A stretch of DNA of 36,784 nt from Candidatus Nitrosopelagicus sp. (GTDB taxonomy: Archaea; Thermoproteota; Nitrososphaeria; Nitrososphaerales; Nitrosopumilaceae): the NCBI GenBank assembly GCA_028345095.1, contig JAOMCQ010000010.1, forward strand, positions 1 through 36,784. Direction: 5' to 3'. Below the pieces are notes generated by a model. That model saw nothing but the letters and a program-made list of their open reading frames with translations. It did not search any database and had not been told where the DNA came from. This document shows positions 26,457 through 35,618 of the stretch, in pieces. The translations under genes and the position numbers were made by a program. Numbering within the stretch: position 1 is the stretch's first letter; each line of letters starts with the position of its first letter.

Positions 26457-27050
26457 TTGTTTTCTGTATCAACATTAGTGGATATCGTAAGAATTCCGCC
26501 TAGTCTATTTGGTTCAACATTAAAAAAAGCCGCAGAGAGTATTTTAAAATCAAAATATGAAAGTATGATCAATCAGGAATTAGGATATATCATCATGGTG
26601 ATGGATGCCAAAGTGGAACCGATGGGAAAAATGATCCCAGGAGATGGAGGTACATTTCATAGAGTTGAATTTCAAGCATTAACATTTTATCCAAAATTGC
26701 AAGAAATTGTTCAAGGCGAGATAGTAGACATTACAGACTTTGGTGCATTTGTTAGAATTGGACCAACTGACGCATTGTTACATTTGTCACAAGTAATGGA
26801 TGATTACCTAAAAAGTGATGTAGCATCTGGAATGATAATTGCAAATCAAAGTGGAAGAACATTAAAAGTTGGTGCAATGCTTAGGACAAGAATTACAGCA
26901 GTATCTTTAGGTAAAGCAGCTACAATGGGAAAAATTGGAATTACATGTAGACAACCATTTTTAGGTACTGAAGAATGGATTCAAGAAGAAATTAACAAAG
27001 CCAACAGTGAAGAATCTGATACAAAAGAAATTACGGTTGAGGAAAAGTAG
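26457..27050 (+). CDS. rpoE: DNA-directed RNA polymerase subunit Rpo7 (RpoE, Rpb7 homologue)
   Basis: A 197-residue stalk subunit. The N-terminal half (FSVSTLVDIVRIPPSLFG, then GYIIMVMDAKVEPMGKMIPGDGG) is the RNP-like tip domain. The S1 domain starts near residue 82 (VQGEIVDITDFGAFVRIGPTDALLHLSQV). With Rpo4 it forms the stalk that binds nascent RNA and helps promoter opening. The last 25 residues are acidic. The start is TTG 26457, giving the usual F-S-V N-terminus. It lies directly upstream of spt4 with no gap, a conserved archaeal pair. Confidence 0.95.
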   Translation: MFSVSTLVDIVRIPPSLFGSTLKKAAESILKSKYESMINQELGYIIMVMDAKVEPMGKMIPGDGGTFHRVEFQALTFYPKLQEIVQGEIVDITDFGAFVRIGPTDALLHLSQVMDDYLKSDVASGMIIANQSGRTLKVGAMLRTRITAVSLGKAATMGKIGITCRQPFLGTEEWIQEEINKANSEESDTKEITVEEK

Positions 27051-27239
27051 TTGGCAAAAGAATTAGCATGTAGAGAATGTAAATGTGTCACGGTATCTAA
27101 AGTATGTCCAGCATGTAAATCAACTGACCTTTCACCAGATTGGAATGGAATAGTACTAATTGTAAAACCAACTGGATCAAAGATTGCTAATACACTGGGA
27201 ATTAATAAACCAGGTAAATACGCATTAAAGGTAACTTAA
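27051..27239 (+). CDS. spt4: Transcription elongation factor Spt4 (RpoE'')
   Basis: A 62-residue zinc protein with CRECKC (C7, C10, in a four-Cys site with C19 and C22 of CPACKS), then a beta domain LSPDWNGIVLIVKPTGSKIANTLGI. It pairs with Spt5 to close RNA polymerase around DNA and raise processivity. The start is TTG directly after the rpo7 stop codon, and nadC begins two bases after its stop, so the three genes are probably one operon. Confidence 0.95.
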   Translation: MAKELACRECKCVTVSKVCPACKSTDLSPDWNGIVLIVKPTGSKIANTLGINKPGKYALKVT

Positions 27240-27240
27240 A

Positions 27241-28068
27241 TTGAAATATTCTCCAAAAAGAGAATTAAAACGATTTTTAGATGAAGATATTGGAAAAGGT
27301 GACATTACAAGTAAATTATTACAAAAGAAAAAAATTGTTGCAAAAATAATTACAAGAGAAGAAACAATTGTTGCAGGAACAAAATTTGGGAAAGAAATTT
27401 TTGCATTAAAAAAATGTAAAACTAGGATTCATAAAGATGATGGTAAAATAGCAAAAGCAAATCAAACTATTTTAGAAATAAATGGTAACGCACGAGATGT
27501 TTTAACATGTGAGAGAACAGTCTTAAATCTCCTCTCAAGAATGTGCGGAATTGCAACACAAACAAACAATCTTAAAAAACAGATTAAATCAACAGGTTCA
27601 AAATCAAAGATTTTCGCTACAAGGAAAACTGCGCCAGGTTTAAGATTTTTTGATAAAGAAGCTGTAAAAATTGGAGGAGGAGAGAAACATAGAATGACCC
27701 TTAATGAAATGATCATGATCAAAGATAATCACTTAGCAGTAGAAAAATCGATTGTGAGCATTTTATGTAAAGCAAAGAAAACAAAAGGAAGAATTGAGAT
27801 TGAAGTAGAATCACAAAGAGATGCAATTTTGTGCGCAAAATTAGGTGCGGATATAATAATGCTGGATAATTTTTCTCCATACAAAATTAGAAAAACAATA
27901 AAGAAATTAAGTGAACTCAGATTAAGAAATAAAGTTGTTTTAGAGGCATCAGGAAAAATAAATTCAAAAAATATAACAAAATATGCAGAAACAAACGTGG
28001 ATATGATTTCGATAGGAAATATTACCAATTCAGTTAATGGTATAGATTTAAGTCTAGAAATTTCTTAA
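27241..28068 (+). CDS. nadC: Nicotinate-nucleotide pyrophosphorylase (quinolinate phosphoribosyltransferase)
   Basis: A 275-residue enzyme that makes nicotinate mononucleotide from quinolinate and PRPP. Motifs include LDEDIGKGDIT, CERTVLNLLSRMCGIAT, TRKTAPGLRFFDKEAVKIGGGEKHR, MIMIKDNHL, and the barrel end VLEASGKI with DMISIGNIT. The start is TTG 27241, two bases after the spt4 stop. It faces the nadA gene tail-to-tail with a four-base overlap of stop regions, so the NAD genes sit in two convergent transcripts. Confidence 0.95.
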   Translation: MKYSPKRELKRFLDEDIGKGDITSKLLQKKKIVAKIITREETIVAGTKFGKEIFALKKCKTRIHKDDGKIAKANQTILEINGNARDVLTCERTVLNLLSRMCGIATQTNNLKKQIKSTGSKSKIFATRKTAPGLRFFDKEAVKIGGGEKHRMTLNEMIMIKDNHLAVEKSIVSILCKAKKTKGRIEIEVESQRDAILCAKLGADIIMLDNFSPYKIRKTIKKLSELRLRNKVVLEASGKINSKNITKYAETNVDMISIGNITNSVNGIDLSLEIS

Positions 28069-29000
28069 CTAATTGCAAGCATTCTTTCAATAGCCAGTCT
28101 TGCCTTATCTGCAATATCTTTTTGAACAGTAACTACAGTTGTCTCATTTAATAATGAATTATAGACTTTTTCTAATGTAATCATTTTCATGTATTCACAT
28201 TCTGCTTTTTCCGATGCAGGAATAAATTTTTTAGTAGGATTTTGTTGTTTCATTCTATATAAAATTCCAGTTTCAGTTGCAACAACAAATTCATTTGATT
28301 TAGAGGTTTTAACATGATTCATCATTCCTTCAGTAGATAAAATTTGTACTTGGTTTGAGTTATAACTACCATTTGCAACATCATACATCATAGGAGTAGT
28401 ACAACTACATTCAGGATGAATTAAAAATTCTGCATTAGCAAGAGAGTTTAATTTTTCTTTTACATGATCAGGCGTTATTCCAGCATGAACATGGCATTCT
28501 CCTGCCCAAATTAACATATTTTTTCTACCAGTCATCTTTGCAACATAAGAACCTAAGAACATATCTGGTAAAAACAAAATTTCTTTTTCATCTGGAATTG
28601 ATTTTACAACATTTACAGCATTCGATGAGGTACAACAATAATCCAATTCAGATTTTATTTGGGCAGTAGTGTTAACATAACCAACTGCAATTGCATTTGG
28701 ATGTTCTTGCTTCCATTTTTTTAATTGTTGAAGATTTATTGAATCGGATAATGAACAACCTGCATTCGTATCAGGAATGAGAACTTTTTTTTCAGGACTA
28801 ATTATGGCTGCAGTTTCAGCCATGAAATGAACACCACAAAATAAAATTGTTTTATGATTAGTTTTTGCTGCTTGACGTGCAAGACCTAAAGAATCACCCA
28901 CAAAATCAGCTACATCTTGTACTTCAGGAATTTGGTAATTATGTGCAAGAATAACAATATCTTTTTCTTTTTTTAATTCTTCAATCTTATCTTTTAACAT
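28065..29000 (-). CDS. nadA: Quinolinate synthase A
   Basis: A 311-residue Fe-S enzyme that condenses iminoaspartate with dihydroxyacetone phosphate into quinolinate. It opens with VILAHNYQIPEVQDVADFVGDSLGLAR. The three cluster cysteines are C82 (NAGCSLSD), C169 (AGECHVHAG) and C268 (KAECEYMK). The HPECSC and ATETG motifs are present. It is soluble. It has its own TATA-like element at 29024-29031, downstream of nadX, so it may be expressed both alone and with nadX. Confidence 0.96.
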   Translation of the reverse strand: MLKDKIEELKKEKDIVILAHNYQIPEVQDVADFVGDSLGLARQAAKTNHKTILFCGVHFMAETAAIISPEKKVLIPDTNAGCSLSDSINLQQLKKWKQEHPNAIAVGYVNTTAQIKSELDYCCTSSNAVNVVKSIPDEKEILFLPDMFLGSYVAKMTGRKNMLIWAGECHVHAGITPDHVKEKLNSLANAEFLIHPECSCTTPMMYDVANGSYNSNQVQILSTEGMMNHVKTSKSNEFVVATETGILYRMKQQNPTKKFIPASEKAECEYMKMITLEKVYNSLLNETTVVTVQKDIADKARLAIERMLAIS

Positions 29001-29023
29001 CCAAAAACCTCACTCCAATAATC

Positions 29024-29031
29024 ATTTAAAG
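29024..29031 (-). promoter_or_regulatory. TATA-like box of nadA
   Basis: CTTTAAAT on the minus strand, 24-31 nt before the nadA ATG. It lies within the 89-nt nadX-nadA gap. Confidence 0.45.
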
Positions 29032-29089
29032 TATTATTTTTTTACTTAAAAATACACAAAAATCTAATAATTGGGTAATTTTTGCCATT

Positions 29090-29908
29090 TTACGTACCAA
29101 TTCTAATTTCGTTAGTACAAATTGAGCGGAGAGTCTCAATTGCAGATAAAATTGCAAGCCTACTAGTTCTGGGATTATTTTCATCAGGAGTGTTTTCAAC
29201 AATTGTTGAAATTTTTCCAAATTTTCCACTAGAAATTATCATATGGGTATTTTTAGTAGTATTAGGATCCACAATAATTTTTACGATTGTTTCATGACTT
29301 CCTAAACCAACAAGACTCAACAGGGCAGATACATTGATGTTTTTTGGAAACAATCTAACCGCTTCACTTGCTGTTCCTTCAAAGATTGTAGAAGGTTCAG
29401 TTATATCATTAAGATTTATTTTAAAATTTTCAAAAAATGGTGCACCCTTTAAAGAATTTGGATGTTTTGTAGTAGTTAAAACTACAGAGTCTAATTCATT
29501 TTTTACAGATTTAATTGCATCAAGACCAGATATTGCTCCAGACGGAAGATATACAGATTTTTTTAATTCTTTACAAGCATCAGATATTATTTCATAAACA
29601 GATTCATCTAAAAGTGCACCACCGCTCATAATAACTAAATCTTTTCTGTTTTGTAAAATACTCAATGCATTATCATTTACTGCATCCTGAGAAGCCGCCT
29701 CTACTACCAAATCTACAGGATTAGAAGACAATAAATGGACATTTTCAACAATTTCAGGTTTCTGTTTTAATTTAGTAACAAGTAATTCTGATTTTTTTTT
29801 ATCAGTATCAAAAATATGTGTTAATTTTGCAGGGATTTGTCCAGTATCAATAGCGATAGCTATTTGAGTACCAATTGAACCACAACCGAGTAAACCAATA
29901 CGTTTCAT
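29090..29908 (-). CDS. nadX: L-aspartate dehydrogenase
   Basis: A 272-residue NAD(P)-dependent enzyme that oxidises aspartate to iminoaspartate, replacing the flavin-dependent NadB of bacteria. The nucleotide-binding motif is GLLGCGSIG (5-13), followed by a TDKKK segment. VVEAASQDAVN, YLPSGAISGLDAI and the C-terminal NPRTSRLAILSAIETL are family motifs. I chose ATG 29908 over GTG 29923 because the TATA box is 21-29 nt upstream of the ATG. It feeds nadA, which follows after 89 nt on the same strand. Confidence 0.92.
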   Translation of the reverse strand: MKRIGLLGCGSIGTQIAIAIDTGQIPAKLTHIFDTDKKKSELLVTKLKQKPEIVENVHLLSSNPVDLVVEAASQDAVNDNALSILQNRKDLVIMSGGALLDESVYEIISDACKELKKSVYLPSGAISGLDAIKSVKNELDSVVLTTTKHPNSLKGAPFFENFKINLNDITEPSTIFEGTASEAVRLFPKNINVSALLSLVGLGSHETIVKIIVDPNTTKNTHMIISSGKFGKISTIVENTPDENNPRTSRLAILSAIETLRSICTNEIRIGT

Positions 29909-29928
29909 GCGTATTTTTTCCACAGATC

Positions 29929-29937
29929 ATAAATAAA
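29929..29937 (-). promoter_or_regulatory. TATA box of nadX
   Basis: Read on the minus strand this is TTTATTTAT, 21-29 nt before ATG 29908. It is too close to GTG 29923 for that codon to be the leaderless start. Confidence 0.55.
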
Positions 29938-29976
29938 CTATAACTTTCAGGCAAAAAATCTACCAAAAAGATTTGT

Positions 29977-29995
29977 AGTTGGCAATTAGCCAGCT
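29977..29995 (+). repeat. Stem-loop upstream of the nurA operon
   Basis: AGTTGGC-AATTA-GCCAGCT folds into a seven-base-pair hairpin with one G-T pair, followed by TTATTTTCT. It lies about 48 nt before the nurA start, in the 135-nt gap between the divergent nadX and nurA genes. It could be an operator of the repair operon or the end of an unseen transcript. No gene is visible in this gap. Confidence 0.4.
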
Positions 29996-30043
29996 TATTT
30001 TCTACCCTAATGTTCATATTCATGAAAACCAGAATTATACATT

Positions 30044-30880
30044 ATGCTCAATACAGTTTTTAAAGATGCAATAATTAACCGTGAAAAGACATTATCCATT
30101 CTCAAAGGACCAAATTATGAAAAAATTATACAAAAAGCAAAACAAAATTGGATTGATTATACACCAGAAAAACAAGAAGTAGTTTCTGCAGGTATCGATA
30201 GTAGTTTCAATAGCACAAAATTTCAGGGTGCAGAATTATGGGCAGTGACAGCTGTATCAATAAAAACAGATGGAGAGATAATTGCAGACTTGCACGATTT
30301 TGGATTGGATACAAATCCAGTATTAGCATCATTAGCAAGTAAAATGGAGATTGATGCATGTAACATGTCAATTGATAATGCAGACTTAGTTTTGATGGAT
30401 GGATCACTTTATTCACAATTTATGACAAGACAAGCATCATTAACAGAATCAATGGTTAATGCAATGAAAAAAAGAAACAATGTTGTATTTATTTCAAAAA
30501 CATCTAACACACGAAAACAATTTGAAGATTTGGGTGCAATTGCAGGAGATATTTTTTATTATAATCATGCCGCAAGAACACCAGGATTTAGTAAGATATT
30601 TGAAGATTCAAAATTTGGGAAAGATAAAATCATTACATCAATTTTTGCAAGATTAGCAGACTCATTACCACTAATCAAAGTAGAACTATTTGGAACAGGA
30701 TATACAAATGAAGATTTCAAACAAGTATTGAATAAAATTTACAAAAATAGTATCAGTGGATATCCATATTCTCTAAAACTGGCTCATAATAACTGTAAAA
30801 TTTCAGGAAAAGATCTTGTAAAACTAGCAAGTATACACGGACTATCAAATGAGATTGGTTCAAGGGAGGTTTTAGGATGA
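30044..30880 (+). CDS. nurA: NurA 5'-3' nuclease
   Basis: A 278-residue nuclease of the archaeal end-resection machine. The active-site acids are D52 (AGIDSSFN) and D119 (LVLMDGS), the two conserved metal-binding aspartates. A C-terminal KLAHNNCKIS segment supplies the usual histidine. NurA forms a dimer that works on the HerA hexamer to produce 3' single strands for RadA. The stop overlaps the herA start by four bases (ATGA), so the pair is translationally coupled. Confidence 0.92.
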   Translation: MLNTVFKDAIINREKTLSILKGPNYEKIIQKAKQNWIDYTPEKQEVVSAGIDSSFNSTKFQGAELWAVTAVSIKTDGEIIADLHDFGLDTNPVLASLASKMEIDACNMSIDNADLVLMDGSLYSQFMTRQASLTESMVNAMKKRNNVVFISKTSNTRKQFEDLGAIAGDIFYYNHAARTPGFSKIFEDSKFGKDKIITSIFARLADSLPLIKVELFGTGYTNEDFKQVLNKIYKNSISGYPYSLKLAHNNCKISGKDLVKLASIHGLSNEIGSREVLG

Positions 30881-32403
30881 GTCTAGGATTTGTGGTAGGA
30901 GAATCAAAGCCAAATGTAGTAACAGTACAGTCATCAAGAGCACTTCCAATAGGTGAATATGTCATAATAGAAGTTGATGAAGGTAAAATTGTAGGTCTAG
31001 TAGAAACATCATTTGTTACAAGTGCAGCATTATCAGATGTGAAAAATTTTGATGAAGCAGAAGAAAGTATTGAACTTGCTGAACTCAACAAACGGGATAA
31101 AAGTTATACTGGAAAAATTTTAATTTTGGGATTCTTAGAAATGTTACGAAAAGGAAAAGCAATACTTCCTGCAATTCCACCATTACCAGGAACCAAAGTA
31201 ATCAAAGCAACAAAAGCGGATCTTGGAGATATTTTTGCTCCTGAAAGAAATGAATGGTTGAAAATTGGTAATCTTTTAAGAAATCAAGATATTGATGCAA
31301 AAATTAATCTAAACAAAATTGTTTCAAGACATTTAGGAATTTTGGCAATGACTGGAATGGGAAAAAGTAATCTTGTTTCACTACTTGCATCTAAAATTGC
31401 AGAATTAAGCGGAACAGTGATTATTTTTGATTATCATAATGACTATGCAGATTTAGACATACCAAAAATTAATGTAATTGATGCAAAAATTAATCCAAGA
31501 TTATTAGATGCTGAAACCTTATCAGAAGTTTTAGAGATTAGAGAAGGTGCAGACATTCAGCAAAGAATTTTGAGAAAAGCATTCACACCAGAAGTTAAAG
31601 AATCTTCTAGTTTTTGGGAAGCATTGGATCAACAAGTACAATACATCGGAAGTGATCCGGAAAGAAAAGAAGAAAGACATTCAGCAGACAGAGTTCAAGA
31701 TAAAATTGATGATGCACGTAATAGATTTGCAGATATTTTAGATCCAGACATGGTATATCCGGTAGGATTAATCAAAGAAGGAAGACTCAACATTCTCAAT
31801 GTTTCAGAATTTAGTGACAAACAAGCAAATGTTGCATTAGGATATTATCTTCAAGAATTACTTAATGATAGAAAGGCCGCAAGTAACGCAAAAAGTGCAA
31901 AAAGTAAATCAAAGAAAAATTACATGTTCAATAGTCCAATCTTTGTCATTATTGAAGAAGCTCATGTCTTCATTCCAAAAGGAGAAGATGTCAGAGCAAA
32001 ATATTGGGCAACAAAGATTGCAAGAGAAGGTCGTAAATTTGGATTAGGATTATGCGTAGTTTCACAAAGACCACGGAATATTGAGCCTAGCATTCTCAGT
32101 CAGATGGGCTCTTTAGCTGTAATGAAAATGGTTCAAGAAGATGACCAACATCAGATTGCATCTGCATCAGAATCAATTAGTAGGGATTTGATTGCTCAAT
32201 TAACATCATTGAATGTTGGCGATGCCGTATTGGTAGGTCAATGGGTCAACTTACCAGCAATAATTCACATTGATGAGATGAAAGGTAAAGTGATTGGTTC
32301 AGACCAAAATGCAGTTGATCAATGGACGATTGCAAGAAAATTTGAGGATGAAAACAAAGGACAGGCTCAAGGAACAGTACAAAAAGATCTGTTATTAGAT
32401 TAA
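30877..32403 (+). CDS. herA: HerA DNA translocase/helicase
   Basis: A 508-residue FtsK-like hexameric ATPase. The N-terminal HAS barrel is at 1-120. Walker A is MTGMGKSN (158-165), and Walker B is in VIIEEAHVFIP near 355. The arginine-rich segment IAREGRKFGLGLCVVSQRP is typical of HerA, and the VGDAVLVG strand ends the core. It pumps DNA into NurA and cooperates with Mre11-Rad50. It overlaps nurA and is followed by mre11 after a single base. Confidence 0.94.
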   Translation: MSLGFVVGESKPNVVTVQSSRALPIGEYVIIEVDEGKIVGLVETSFVTSAALSDVKNFDEAEESIELAELNKRDKSYTGKILILGFLEMLRKGKAILPAIPPLPGTKVIKATKADLGDIFAPERNEWLKIGNLLRNQDIDAKINLNKIVSRHLGILAMTGMGKSNLVSLLASKIAELSGTVIIFDYHNDYADLDIPKINVIDAKINPRLLDAETLSEVLEIREGADIQQRILRKAFTPEVKESSSFWEALDQQVQYIGSDPERKEERHSADRVQDKIDDARNRFADILDPDMVYPVGLIKEGRLNILNVSEFSDKQANVALGYYLQELLNDRKAASNAKSAKSKSKKNYMFNSPIFVIIEEAHVFIPKGEDVRAKYWATKIAREGRKFGLGLCVVSQRPRNIEPSILSQMGSLAVMKMVQEDDQHQIASASESISRDLIAQLTSLNVGDAVLVGQWVNLPAIIHIDEMKGKVIGSDQNAVDQWTIARKFEDENKGQAQGTVQKDLLLD

Positions 32404-32404
32404 A

Positions 32405-33547
32405 ATGAAATTTTCACATATCTCAGATACACATCTTGGACTAATCCAATATGGATTAGAGGAAAGAGAACAGGATATTTATGATTCATTTAATCAAGCC
32501 ATAGACATTTCAATACAACATAAAGTTGATTTTGTAATTTTTGTAGGAGATATTTTTCATACTCCAAATCCAAGTGGAACTGCAATTTTACAAATGGCAA
32601 ATGCATTAAAGAGATTAAAAGAAAATGAGATAGAATCTTTTTTTGTTTTAGGTGAACATGATATTAGTAGAGTACGTTCTACCCCAATTCCATATGTGTA
32701 TCATAATTTAGAATTTTCAAAATATGTGGGAAGAGGAGAGCCGGTATATTACAAAGATGTCATGATTGTAGGTTTCGATAAGATAAGAAAAAATGAAATG
32801 GCAGGGTTAGAAGAGAAATTTTTACACGTGGAATCTTTAGCTAATAATCATAAAGGACATAAAATTTTGGTACTACATCAAGGAATTACCGAAGTTAACA
32901 AATTTGCTGGAGAAGTTAATTCTACAGATCTTCCAAAGAATTTTACATATTATGCAATGGGTCACCTTCATGATAAATTTCTTAAACAATATGATCATCT
33001 AAAAGGACCATTAGCATACCCTGGATCTACAGAAATGACCACTAGTGAAGGGATTAAAGAAACAGAGAAAGGATTTTTCAAAGTCGATATTTCTGATGAC
33101 GAGGCAAAGCCAGAATGGATAAAACTCGATATAAGACCACAAATTTCAGTAAAAACTGAATTTGAAAATATTGATTCAGCAATTAAAGAATTAAACGAGA
33201 AAATTTCAGGATTAGAAAAGAAACCAATAATTGAAATAAAAATTCATGGAGAAAATTTAGAACGTGATGCTATAGAAGAAAAAATAGCAGATTTACTCAT
33301 AAAATCATTACACTTTTCATGGAAAATCTTTCAAAATGATAATGAATCATCCGTATTGTTAAACAGACCTGCACAAATTGAACAAGAGTTATTCAAACTC
33401 GCAGTAAATTCTTTGAAATCAGAAAAATTAGCACATTTTGCAATTAATGAATTATTACCATTATTATCAACAAGACAAGTAGACAATGCAACACAAGTTG
33501 TTGTAGAAAATTTTAGTAATTTTTCTGGAGAAGATAATGATTCATAG
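32405..33547 (+). CDS. mre11: DNA double-strand-break repair nuclease Mre11
   Basis: A 380-residue phosphoesterase. The metal ligands line up with archaeal Mre11 numbering: D8 and H10 (SDTHLG), D49 (VGDIFH), H85, H157 (LHQG), H186 and H188 (MGHLHD). The motif III residue that is usually Asn (GNHD) is Glu84 here (GEHD). The C-terminal part includes the capping domain and a Rad50-binding region near 340-380. It trims DNA ends with Rad50, whose gene overlaps it by 11 bases. Confidence 0.94.
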   Translation: MKFSHISDTHLGLIQYGLEEREQDIYDSFNQAIDISIQHKVDFVIFVGDIFHTPNPSGTAILQMANALKRLKENEIESFFVLGEHDISRVRSTPIPYVYHNLEFSKYVGRGEPVYYKDVMIVGFDKIRKNEMAGLEEKFLHVESLANNHKGHKILVLHQGITEVNKFAGEVNSTDLPKNFTYYAMGHLHDKFLKQYDHLKGPLAYPGSTEMTTSEGIKETEKGFFKVDISDDEAKPEWIKLDIRPQISVKTEFENIDSAIKELNEKISGLEKKPIIEIKIHGENLERDAIEEKIADLLIKSLHFSWKIFQNDNESSVLLNRPAQIEQELFKLAVNSLKSEKLAHFAINELLPLLSTRQVDNATQVVVENFSNFSGEDNDS

Positions 33548-35618
33548 TATTGAGCTAATTGATTTTCTAGCACATCATGATACAAAGTTAGAGTTTAACA
33601 ATGATGCGACAGTATTTGTTGGTCAGAATGGAGCAGGTAAATCAAGCATAATTGATGCAATTACATTTTCACTGTTTGGCTCACATATGCGAAAGAATAA
33701 CAAGAGTTTGATACGACGAGGGGCAAACAAAGCATTAGTTAAAGTTGAGTTTTCTGCAAACGGGAAAAAATACAAAACTGTTAGACAAATCGATGCAAAA
33801 GGTGCACTAACCGCACAATTTTTAGAAAAAAATGGAGAAGAATTTCTTCCTATTGCAGAAGGAGAAAGAAAACAATTCGGGGAATCCATGACTAATGAAG
33901 TAGAGAAAGTTTTAGGAATGAATTTTGAAAAATTAAAAATTGCATCAATAGTTCAACAAGGAGAACTTAATTCAATCATAAAAGCAAAACCAAAAGAGTT
34001 CAAAGAATTATTGAATACAATAATCGGCATAGATAGATTAGATGTTGCAGTAGAATCGATGAAAGAAGTTCTAAAAGAATTCAGAAAAGACACACAAAAT
34101 AAACATGGTTTCGATGATACACAAATTGAATTACTAGAAAATAAAATGAGCGAATTTGAAAATGAGATTTTGAATTCAAAACCAAAGATAGGTGAGCTAG
34201 AACAAGAGAAAAAAACTACAGAGATAGAGATATCACGAATTGAACAAGAAATTGAAAAAGATAGTATGAAAGAGTCACAGCTAGTAGAATTAGAAAATCA
34301 AAAAGAAGAATTAGTATCATATGCAAAAGATGCAATAAAAAAAATTCAAAAAGAGGTTATGGAAGAAGAAAGAAAAGTTAACGAATGCAAAGACTGTTTT
34401 TCAATTGCTAGTGAAAAAGAAGAAATAGAGATTGAAATTTCAAAACTTCATTTAGAATTATCGGTAATAATGAAAGACGTAGACGAATATGGAAAAAAGA
34501 AGATTCGTTTTGAAGAGCAAAGTGAACTTGCAAACAGACTAGAGTTAAGAGATGGTAAATGTCCAGTCTGTGATTCTAAAGTGGATCATCTGAATCCATT
34601 ATTTCAAAAAGAGCATGTTGAAGAAGAGATTAGAACACTAGGTGAAAAGATAATTCAGCTTGAAGAGAAAAAATCAGAACTAGAAAATTTAATTCAAGAA
34701 AAAACAGATAGATTAAGAAAAGCAGAAAATGCAGATGTAAAATTAAAAACACACAATATTTCGAATGAAACAGAACTAGAGCAGATTGTAGAGACCGTTA
34801 AAGAAAAAATAAAGAAAATCAAGAAAATACCAATTACAATTAATTCAGGACATCTTTTAGAGGCATCGACAATTGACACACATGCAAAAATGAAGTATGA
34901 AAAAATTTTACAAATTGAAAAAACTACAAGTGAATTTAATCAAGAACAATTTTTAGCAGAGAAAAGTGAACTTGCAAATAATCGTCAACGATTACAAGAA
35001 ATTGATCAAGAATTTGGTGCAGTATCTAACAGAATAGAAAATGCTCAAAAACAACTTGAAAAAAACAAGATTTCAATAGATGCGTTGTATAAAGTAAGAA
35101 AATATGTTATAGAGTTAGAAAATATACAAAAAAATGTCTACAGTATAGATGGACCAGTTGCAAAAAGTTTACGTTCATGGGCATTAGAAATAATTTCAGA
35201 AAAAGCATCAGAGTATTTAGAGAAACTAAATACAAAAATTCAGAGAATCTCACTTTCACAAAAGACAAGAGATGTCAACATTACCTGTTATGCTAGATCA
35301 ACCATGTTAGAGTTAGAATCACTTAGTGGTGGAGAACAAGTAAGCATCGCATTATCGCTAAGATTAGGAATGGCTCATCTCTTAGGTTCCTCAAATCTTA
35401 ATTTCATGATATTAGATGAGCCTACAACACATCTAGACAGTGAACGTAGAAAAGCACTAGTTGAAGTATTATCTCAGTTAGCAAACATTAGAGGGGAGAA
35501 TGCTTCAATGCAGTTTATCATTATTTCACATGATGCAGAAATTTTTGAAGACTCGTCTGTAGAAAATATTTACAAGTTTGAATCGGCTATTAATGGAACA
35601 GTAGTTAGTTTACTTTAG
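33537..35618 (+). CDS. rad50: DNA repair ATPase Rad50, short coiled coil
   Basis: A 693-residue SMC-like ATPase. Walker A is GQNGAGKSS (29-37), with a Q-loop VQQGEL near 139-144. The coiled coil holds the zinc hook CPVC (C342, C345). The signature LSGGEQVSIALSLRLGMA and Walker B FMILDEPTTHLD are near the end. From memory archaeal Rad50 is often about 850-900 residues, so each coiled-coil arm here is short. It tethers DNA ends with Mre11. It ends the four-gene repair operon and overlaps the convergent HEAT gene by four bases. Confidence 0.94.
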   Translation: MIHSIELIDFLAHHDTKLEFNNDATVFVGQNGAGKSSIIDAITFSLFGSHMRKNNKSLIRRGANKALVKVEFSANGKKYKTVRQIDAKGALTAQFLEKNGEEFLPIAEGERKQFGESMTNEVEKVLGMNFEKLKIASIVQQGELNSIIKAKPKEFKELLNTIIGIDRLDVAVESMKEVLKEFRKDTQNKHGFDDTQIELLENKMSEFENEILNSKPKIGELEQEKKTTEIEISRIEQEIEKDSMKESQLVELENQKEELVSYAKDAIKKIQKEVMEEERKVNECKDCFSIASEKEEIEIEISKLHLELSVIMKDVDEYGKKKIRFEEQSELANRLELRDGKCPVCDSKVDHLNPLFQKEHVEEEIRTLGEKIIQLEEKKSELENLIQEKTDRLRKAENADVKLKTHNISNETELEQIVETVKEKIKKIKKIPITINSGHLLEASTIDTHAKMKYEKILQIEKTTSEFNQEQFLAEKSELANNRQRLQEIDQEFGAVSNRIENAQKQLEKNKISIDALYKVRKYVIELENIQKNVYSIDGPVAKSLRSWALEIISEKASEYLEKLNTKIQRISLSQKTRDVNITCYARSTMLELESLSGGEQVSIALSLRLGMAHLLGSSNLNFMILDEPTTHLDSERRKALVEVLSQLANIRGENASMQFIIISHDAEIFEDSSVENIYKFESAINGTVVSLL

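Noticed and set aside
29034-29058. Inverted repeat GTATT...AATAC in the nadX-nadA gap as a terminator.
   Set aside because: The stem is only five or six A/T pairs in very AT-rich DNA, so it is not distinguishable from chance.
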